Assembly: GCA_023428655.1 (NCBI GenBank)
Contig: JAEYXC010000214.1
Coordinates: forward strand, 1 to 5,147
Length of the DNA: 5,147 nt
From: Bacillota bacterium
GTDB lineage: Bacteria; Bacillota; Clostridia; Lachnospirales; Lachnospiraceae
Reading direction: 5' to 3'
This document shows positions 1-3,596 of this stretch, piece by piece; the first letter of the stretch is position 1, and each line of letters starts with the position of its first letter. The position numbers and the translations under genes were made by a program. The notes beneath the pieces are model-generated. The model was not told where the DNA came from. It searched no databases and saw only the letters and a program-made list of their open reading frames with translations.

Positions 1-167
1 AGGAGCTTGGAGCACTGACCTCTCTCATGAGCGGCAGTGGCCCTACTGTTCTAGGTATCTATCAGAATAGAGCAATGGCCAAAAAGGCCCTTTCATACTT
101 TAAAAAATATCAACATTATGGCAAGCAAATCTTCTTAACAACTCCCTACTGGCCAAAGCCCGAGTAA
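1..167 (+). CDS. ispE: 4-diphosphocytidyl-2-C-methyl-D-erythritol kinase, C-terminal end (partial)
   Basis: This is the last 54 codons of a gene whose start lies left of the window; the reading frame begins at base 3 and ends with TAA at 165-167. The translation opens with ELGALTSLMSGSGPTVLGIY, the glycine-rich C-terminal motif of GHMP kinases in the form typical of IspE (G-A-L-x-S-x-M-S-G-S-G-P-T-V). IspE is a cytosolic enzyme that phosphorylates the 2-hydroxyl of CDP-methylerythritol with ATP in the non-mevalonate (MEP) isoprenoid pathway. The remaining tail (QNRAMAKKALSYFKKY..., ending TTPYWPKPE) fits the final helix and strand of the family. No terminator is visible in the 55 bp before the next gene, so read-through into the transporter is likely. 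Assignment to another GHMP kinase is possible but less likely given the MSGSGPT context. Confidence 0.85.
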   Translation, partial: ELGALTSLMSGSGPTVLGIYQNRAMAKKALSYFKKYQHYGKQIFLTTPYWPKPE

Positions 168-222
168 ATACATAAGATTTTCGAAGAAACCGATCGCTTC
201 GTCATAGAAAGGAAAGCATCTC

Positions 223-1488
223 ATGTCTACGAAACAACACACCTATCGCAATACTACCTTTGCTTGTTACCGAGGCTATATTACACAAGCAATTATCAAT
301 AATTTGGCTCCGCTTTTATTTATCATATTTCAGACGAGTTATGATATCTCCTACGCAAAGCTCGGACAATTGGTTCTTGTGAATTTTGCTACGCAATTAA
401 TAACGGACGCATGGGCCTCCAGATACGCCGACCATTTTGGGTACCGCAAATGTATGGTAGCTGCCCACGCGCTTTCAACCATCGGCTTGGCCAGCCTAGG
501 TATTCTTCCCCTCATTCTACCCAGCCCCTATATCGGCTTAGTAATTGCTGTAATGTTATATGCCGTCGGTGGCGGATTATTAGAGGTCGTCGTAAGTCCC
601 ATCATTGAAGCTTTGCCAAATGAGAATAAAGAAGCCTCCATGAGTCTGCTTCATTCCTTCTATTGCTGGGGTCAGATGCTGGTAGTATTCTTAAGCACCT
701 TCCTGTTATGGATCATCGGGCGTGACCTATGGTTCCTCCTTCCGATTCTATGGGCTCTCTTTCCACTCTATAATATGTTTCAATTTCTTCATGTCCCCCT
801 CCTTCCCCTAGTGAAGGAAGGCGAGCGCATGAAACTGAAGGAGCTGCTCTCCTTTCCAACCTTCTATCTGGCTGCTGTTTTGATGGTATGTGCCGGAGCC
901 AGTGAGCTTACCATGTCTCAGTGGTCCTCCATCTTCGCAGAAAAGGGACTCGGTATCCCCAAACTATATGGCGATCTGATGGGTCCGGGTCTATTTGCCC
1001 TATTTATGGCCATCGGTCGTACTATATATGGTAAATTAGGAGATCGTCTCCCCATGAAGCTAACCTTATTTGGTAGTAGTATATTATGTATCATAACCTA
1101 TCTGACTACAGTATTATGCCCCTACCCTATTCTTTCCCTGTTGGCCTGCAGTCTATGTGGTCTGTCGGTCAGCTTGATGTGGCCGGGTACCTTCAGCCTT
1201 ACCTCCTCCGCTTTCCCCAGAGGAGGAACACTTATGTTTGGTATCCTTGCTATCTTTGGTGATCTTGGCTGCTCCATCGGCCCCTGGCTCGCCGGTAAGA
1301 TCTCTGATTCAGTTCAGACCTCCGGTCGAACCCTTAAGCTTTGGATGAACAGCTCACTGGATTATGAGCAGATGGGTCTACGAAGCGGTCTGCTATTTGC
1401 CACCCTGTTTCCCATCCTAATGGCAGTAAGTCTTATTATCTTCCGACGCCGCACCCCCCGTCCAAACGCTAACATGGAGGAAAGTTAA
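223..1488 (+). CDS. MFS transporter, 12 transmembrane helices, substrate unknown
   Basis: A 421-residue membrane protein of normal length for the major facilitator superfamily. I count about twelve hydrophobic segments, near residues 15-37, 47-62, 76-100, 102-127, 143-166, 168-192, 212-232, 252-270, 278-298, 302-325, 335-358 and 388-408. A basic cytoplasmic loop (LVKEGERMKLKE, about 196-207) separates the two six-helix halves. The loop after helix 2 carries the MFS signature A in the form DAWASRYADHFGYRK (62-76), and a second, weaker copy, GKLGDRLPMK, follows helix 8 (270-279). These support a proton-coupled secondary carrier in the cytoplasmic membrane. The overall pattern suggests a sugar- or drug-type MFS carrier, but nothing fixes the substrate. 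The ATG at 223 has a purine-rich AAAGGAAAG about 6 bases upstream, a mediocre ribosome binding site. The gene lies 55 bp after ispE and 2 bp before the acetyltransferase gene, suggesting an operon. Confidence 0.85.
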   Translation: MSTKQHTYRNTTFACYRGYITQAIINNLAPLLFIIFQTSYDISYAKLGQLVLVNFATQLITDAWASRYADHFGYRKCMVAAHALSTIGLASLGILPLILPSPYIGLVIAVMLYAVGGGLLEVVVSPIIEALPNENKEASMSLLHSFYCWGQMLVVFLSTFLLWIIGRDLWFLLPILWALFPLYNMFQFLHVPLLPLVKEGERMKLKELLSFPTFYLAAVLMVCAGASELTMSQWSSIFAEKGLGIPKLYGDLMGPGLFALFMAIGRTIYGKLGDRLPMKLTLFGSSILCIITYLTTVLCPYPILSLLACSLCGLSVSLMWPGTFSLTSSAFPRGGTLMFGILAIFGDLGCSIGPWLAGKISDSVQTSGRTLKLWMNSSLDYEQMGLRSGLLFATLFPILMAVSLIIFRRRTPRPNANMEES

Positions 1489-1490
1489 AT

Positions 1491-2018
1491 ATGAGAACAC
1501 CAGAGCTGGAAAGCAAGAGAATATTACTTCGCCCTCTTTCAATTAATGATGCTGAGCTTATTTATAAGAATTGGACGTCTGATCCAGAAGTAGCAAAGTT
1601 TATGATTTGGGATGTACATAAGAACGTTAACGATACGATTGAATGGTTAACGGTTGAGGAACAGAATATCGATAGCAAACATTATACTTGGGGATTTGTT
1701 CGAAAGGAGACCGGAGAGCTATTTGGCTCTGGCAGTATAACCTTCAAAGAAGATCTAAATTGTTATGAGCTTGGATATAATATCATGAAAAAATATTGGG
1801 GACAAGGTCTGACAACGGAAGCAGGTAAAGTGATATTAGATTTTGCTATTAGCACTTTGGGTGAAAAGAAGTTCTTTTGTAGACATGCCGTTGATAATAT
1901 AGGTTCAGAAAGGGTTATGACAAAACTTGGATTTGTATATTATCAGGATAGTTCCTATAAGAGTTTTAGTGGTAAAAAACATTACTTAAGCAAGGATTAC
2001 TATTTAAATATCAAGTAA
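1491..2018 (+). CDS. GNAT family N-acetyltransferase (RimJ/RimL-like, Acetyltransf_3 type)
   Basis: A 175-residue cytosolic protein with the full layout of the RimJ/RimL branch of GNAT acetyltransferases, which move an acetyl group from acetyl-CoA to an amine. The opening ESKRILLRPLSINDAELIYK (7-26) is the usual first strand and helix. MKKYWGQGLTTEA (99-111) is the acetyl-CoA pyrophosphate-binding motif A (consensus Q/R-x-x-G-x-G/A). RHAVDNIGSERVMTKLGF (131-148) is the conserved strand-helix in which Asn136, Ser139 and the LGF end are typical. The substrate (ribosomal protein N-terminus, antibiotic or small metabolite) cannot be read from the sequence. The start at 1491 is supported by GGAGG at 1476-1480, inside the end of the transporter gene, and by the 2-bp gap, which suggests translational coupling. 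Hand counts of five 60-base lines give about 38% GC, against about 54% in two sampled transporter lines, so the gene may have a different history. No clear U-tract hairpin follows the stop directly. Confidence 0.9.
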   Translation: MRTPELESKRILLRPLSINDAELIYKNWTSDPEVAKFMIWDVHKNVNDTIEWLTVEEQNIDSKHYTWGFVRKETGELFGSGSITFKEDLNCYELGYNIMKKYWGQGLTTEAGKVILDFAISTLGEKKFFCRHAVDNIGSERVMTKLGFVYYQDSSYKSFSGKKHYLSKDYYLNIK

Positions 2019-2060
2019 TAATATATGCCAATCCAACATACTACTATCATTCTCTCCCTT

Positions 2061-2096
2061 TCACAAATGTGACGAAAATGGATGTAAAATACATCC
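2061..2096. repeat. Two small adjacent inverted repeats after the acetyltransferase gene
   Basis: TCACA-AA-TGTGA (2061-2072) and GGATGTA-AAA-TACATCC (2080-2096) are perfect inverted repeats with 5-bp and 7-bp arms, separated by 7 bases. They lie 43-78 bases past the acetyltransferase stop. Neither is followed by a run of T on either strand, so I do not call them a terminator. They could protect the 3' end of the transcript or mark an operator, but nothing shows which. Confidence 0.5.
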
Positions 2097-2120
2097 TGCC
2101 TCCTTCAAGCAAATCAACAT

Positions 2121-2149
2121 ATCAAATGATTATCAAATGATTATCAAAT
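2121..2149. repeat. 11-bp tandem repeat (ATCAAATGATT), 2.6 copies
   Basis: Units at 2121-2131 and 2132-2142 are identical, and a partial third copy (ATCAAAT) occupies 2143-2149. The unit is AT-rich and not a multiple of three. It lies in the gene-free stretch between the acetyltransferase gene and the long palindrome. It looks like slippage-type variation; no function can be assigned. Confidence 0.75.
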
Positions 2150-2215
2150 AGAGCTAAACATTTTTACGCAATTCCATAAAAGGGATGGGTTAACAAAATC
2201 AGAAAAACCATGCCA

Positions 2216-2417
2216 ATGTGTAGAAAGAACATAAGAAGGCAAGGAGTATGTGGTCCGCAGGTGTGTTTCGTTATACTGGACGGTTAAAGATATCGTGTGA
2301 AACAGAAGGACATTGTCTTCTAATGTCCGCTCTGATACACACGATACCCTTGACTGTCCGGAATCCGAAACACACGTGGACTGCATGCTCTACTGCCTTC
2401 TTATGTTCTCTGCATAT
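2216..2417 (+). ncRNA. Very long imperfect palindrome / candidate structured RNA or MITE-like element
   Basis: The two halves are reverse complements along almost their whole length. Blocks are 2216-2223 with 2410-2417; 2226-2241 with 2394-2409 (16 uninterrupted pairs, including the exact repeat AGAACATAAGAAGGC / GCCTTCTTATGTTCT at 2226-2240 and 2395-2409); 2243-2258 with 2376-2391; 2261-2270 with 2366-2375; 2273-2306 with 2331-2364, with five mismatches; and 2308-2314 with 2322-2328 around the 7-nt loop GTCTTCT (2315-2321). By hand I count about 86 pairs, with only short bulges or mismatches between blocks. As + strand RNA, ten of these are G-U wobbles, while only two mismatches are of the A-C kind that would be wobbles on the other strand. 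This favours an RNA folded from the + strand. A TTTTT run (2419-2423) follows, so the hairpin could also end the ispE-MFS-GNAT transcript. Alternatives are a MITE-like mobile element or a relic. No recognised RNA family fits. Confidence 0.7.
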
Positions 2418-2438
2418 ATTTTTGTATTAGATCTTAAG

Positions 2439-2534
2439 TTTTATGTATTTGGTTTTATGTATTTGGTTTTATGTTCTTGATTTTATGTACTTGGTTCTAT
2501 GTATTTGGTTCTATGTATTTGGTTTTATGTACAT
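2439..2534. repeat. 14-bp direct tandem repeat, nearly 7 copies
   Basis: The unit TTTTATGTATTTGG recurs head to tail at 2439, 2453, 2467, 2481, 2495 and 2509, with a partial seventh copy from 2523. Copies 1 and 2 are identical. Copies 5 and 6 share a T-to-C change (TTCTATG...). Copy 3 reads TTTTATGTTCTTGA, and copy 4 has ATGTAC. The shared variant in neighbouring copies points to expansion by unit duplication. There are no spacers, so this is not a CRISPR array. The period is not a multiple of three, so the array does not code for a protein repeat in one frame. It lies between the long palindrome and the 3' end of the minus-strand gene, starting 21 bases beyond the palindrome and ending about 17 bases from the second TAG. 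Confidence 0.9.
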
Positions 2535-2551
2535 TCAACTGTACAACTGAT

Positions 2552-2656
2552 CTATTTTTTATCCGTCCCATCACGCCATGCTTCCAGCTTACTTATGGTA
2601 GATTCAACGGTTCTCTTTGAGATATCGGGTAGTCCCCCACCCCATGCCTTAGTTGC
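2552..2656 (-). pseudogene. In-frame C-terminal tail beyond an amber stop of the small minus-strand gene
   Basis: Directly after the TAG at 2657-2659 the same frame continues for 34 codons to a second TAG at 2552-2554. The translation begins ATKAWGGGLPDISKRTVEST and ends ISKLEAWRDGTDKK. It looks like real protein: it follows KKGFE without a break in style, has an amphipathic helix (RTVESTISKLEAWRD) and a charged end. From memory, relatives of the upstream protein carry a similar A-W-G-x-x-L-P-x-I-S tail, but I could not check this. The simplest reading is that a Glu (GAG) or Gln (CAG) codon became TAG by one base change, cutting off the last sixth of a protein of about 198 residues. Stop-codon read-through is an alternative. 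Confidence 0.65.
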
Positions 2657-3148
2657 CTATTCAAAACCCTTCTTCACGGCATCAATCAATTCGTCCGCCT
2701 TAGTGGTGTCACCACCGGATAAAGCTTTAGCAAACTCCACCAATCGATTAGAGGTCTGTTCTACACCCCAGAAACCATCCTCAGCGATATCCTTCTGTGC
2801 CTGTAATCGGGTTCCCTCATCTACCTGTACCTTACCTTCTCGTAATAAACCGTAGATATCGGTTGCATCATCAAAGACCTCACCCTGTGTTTTTAAAAGC
2901 TTTTGTACCAGATCCCTTAGGCCCTGCGTTCTTCTGTCCGCATCCGCCTTTAAACGATCAATCGTAACCTGATCTCTGGTATAAATCTTTTTCGTATCGG
3001 CAGGCTCTTCACTCTTAACGTATACTGCTGCCTGAGAATCCTCCGCGACTTTCGTTTGCTCCGATTGAACCGGTTGTTTCCCCGTCGTCTTTGCAGTATT
3101 TTTGATCTCGTAGGATTGATTCACACTAGATAATTTGTTTACACTCAT
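2657..3148 (-). CDS. Small uncharacterised soluble protein (WGVEQTS / FAKALSGGD family), probably C-terminally truncated
   Basis: A 163-residue protein with no signal peptide or membrane helix. Residues 1-50 are polar and low-complexity (many K, T, Q, S, E) and probably disordered. The conserved part starts near 56: DQVTIDRLKADADRRTQGLR (59-78) leads into a helical stretch (LRDLVQKLLKTQG, 77-89), and EDGFWGVEQTSNRLVEFAKALSGGD (123-147) is the most recognisable segment. I have seen this pattern in hypothetical proteins of Lachnospiraceae but know no established function. The preferred start is ATG 3148: its GGAGG lies 9 bases upstream, whereas the in-frame ATG at 3157 directly abuts the GGAGG. 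The gene ends at TAG 2657-2659, but the frame continues for 34 protein-like codons, so a full-length form would have about 198 residues. It is transcribed in the same direction as the sipL-like gene but is separated from it by a terminator and a long leader, so it has its own promoter. Confidence 0.75.
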   Translation of the reverse strand: MSVNKLSSVNQSYEIKNTAKTTGKQPVQSEQTKVAEDSQAAVYVKSEEPADTKKIYTRDQVTIDRLKADADRRTQGLRDLVQKLLKTQGEVFDDATDIYGLLREGKVQVDEGTRLQAQKDIAEDGFWGVEQTSNRLVEFAKALSGGDTTKADELIDAVKKGFE

Positions 3149-3157
3149 ACATTTCAT

Positions 3158-3162
3158 CCTCC
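3158..3162 (-). promoter_or_regulatory. Ribosome binding site that decides the start at 3148
   Basis: On the minus strand GGAGG is followed at once by ATGAAATGTATGAGT. The first ATG (3157) has zero spacing and would be poorly initiated. The second in-frame ATG (3148) has the ideal 9-base spacing. This argues for a protein starting MSVNKLSS rather than MKCMSVNK. Confidence 0.8.
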
Positions 3163-3270
3163 ATGATTTAGTCGGTGAATTTTCCTCCTGGATAATCGGA
3201 GTAGCCTCACCTTAGCTCCATACATGCCTTCCTTGGCTGTTATAATTCTATTGATCTTGCTGTATCTTAT
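3163..3270 (-). promoter_or_regulatory. Leader region of the small minus-strand gene with alternative pairings
   Basis: The transcript leader, if transcription starts near 3265, is more than 100 nt long. On the minus strand it contains AGGAGG (within 3181-3189) with no ATG, GTG or TTG at a useful distance. An ACTCC (3198-3202) can pair either with this AGGAGG downstream or with GGAGC (3215-3219) upstream; the second pairing can be extended by two bases. Such mutually exclusive pairings are a hallmark of leader control, but the stems are short and I recognise no known riboswitch class. This is weak evidence. Confidence 0.25.
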
Positions 3271-3298
3271 ATTTCGGCATAATACAACAAATAGTTTA
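3271..3298 (-). promoter_or_regulatory. Possible SigD-like (flagellar sigma) promoter
   Basis: On the minus strand TAAA (3295-3298) is followed after 16 bases by GCCGAAAT (3271-3278). This resembles the Firmicute SigD consensus TAAA-N15-GCCGATAT, with one base mismatch in the -10 box and one extra spacer base. A SigA alternative is TTTACT-N18-TATTAT just upstream, within about 3302-3331. Which of them is used, if either, cannot be told from sequence. The site lies about 120 bases upstream of the preferred start codon. Confidence 0.3.
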
Positions 3299-3534
3299 TA
3301 TCATAATAATAAAACTTCAAAATACGCCCAGTAAACACTGTTTTTTATAAATATTTACAAAATAATACATTACCCTATTTACAATTTATGTATGTTGGTG
3401 TATTATGATATCAAATCTCCAAAGCTTTTCTTTGACTATTCGATGACTACCTATAGAGATGCATGCCGGTTAATGTATATTTTATTCCCCGTACTAATAA
3501 TAATCCTATTATTAGAAGCAACCAACAGCATGTG
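3299..3534. other. Gene-free AT-rich stretch between the small gene and the sipL terminator
   Basis: I see no credible coding frame here on either strand. The stretch is very AT-rich near 3290-3410 and contains one perfect inverted repeat, CTAATAATA-ATCC-TATTATTAG (3494-3515), with 9-bp arms and a 4-base loop but no T-run. It probably carries the promoter region of the small minus-strand gene. Confidence 0.5.
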
Positions 3535-3583
3535 AAAATGCCCCCGTACAAGAAGGTAATTGCCTTCCTGAGGGGGCATTTTT
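3535..3583 (-). terminator. Strong intrinsic terminator of the sipL-like gene, symmetrical in both directions
   Basis: AAAATGCCCCC (3535-3545) pairs perfectly with GGGGGCATTTT (3572-3582). Inside, GAAGG (3552-3556) pairs with CCTTC (3563-3567) around a 6-base loop, giving an extended two-part stem. Read on the minus strand, the stem ends in GGGGGCATTTT, and the U-run at its 3' end fits rho-independent termination. It begins 13 bases past the TAA of the sipL-like gene. The mirror-image A and T tracts mean it could also stop + strand transcripts. Confidence 0.9.
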
Positions 3584-3596
3584 CTGTGATGGGATA

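Noticed and set aside
411..608. Open frame of 65 codons on the + strand inside the MFS gene
   Set aside because: It lies wholly inside a clearly real membrane protein gene in another frame and its translation resembles no protein.
2061..2072. CRP-type operator
   Set aside because: The half-sites are in the wrong order and spacing (TCACA-N2-TGTGA rather than TGTGA-N6-TCACA).
2216..2417. Retron msr-msd RNA
   Set aside because: The long hairpin is reminiscent, but there is no reverse transcriptase gene in the window.
2144..2430. Open frames across the long palindrome (2144-2386 on -, 2248-2430 on +)
   Set aside because: Both are by-products of the palindrome; the translations show no protein-like pattern and no good ribosome binding site stands in front of them.
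2439..2534. CRISPR array
   Set aside because: The units are directly adjacent with no spacers, only 14 bp long, and no cas genes are present.
2657..2659. Pyrrolysine insertion at the TAG codon
   Set aside because: Nothing in the window points to pylTSBCD, no PYLIS-like hairpin is evident, and the host type makes a simple nonsense mutation more likely.
2499..2855. 118-codon + strand frame starting in the 14-bp repeats
   Set aside because: It is antisense to the small minus-strand gene, which has conserved-looking protein sequence and a good ribosome binding site; the + strand product does not.
3163..3270. Cyclic-di-GMP or other known riboswitch in the leader
   Set aside because: I could not find the conserved core of GEMM-I or any other class I know; only short ad hoc stems are visible.
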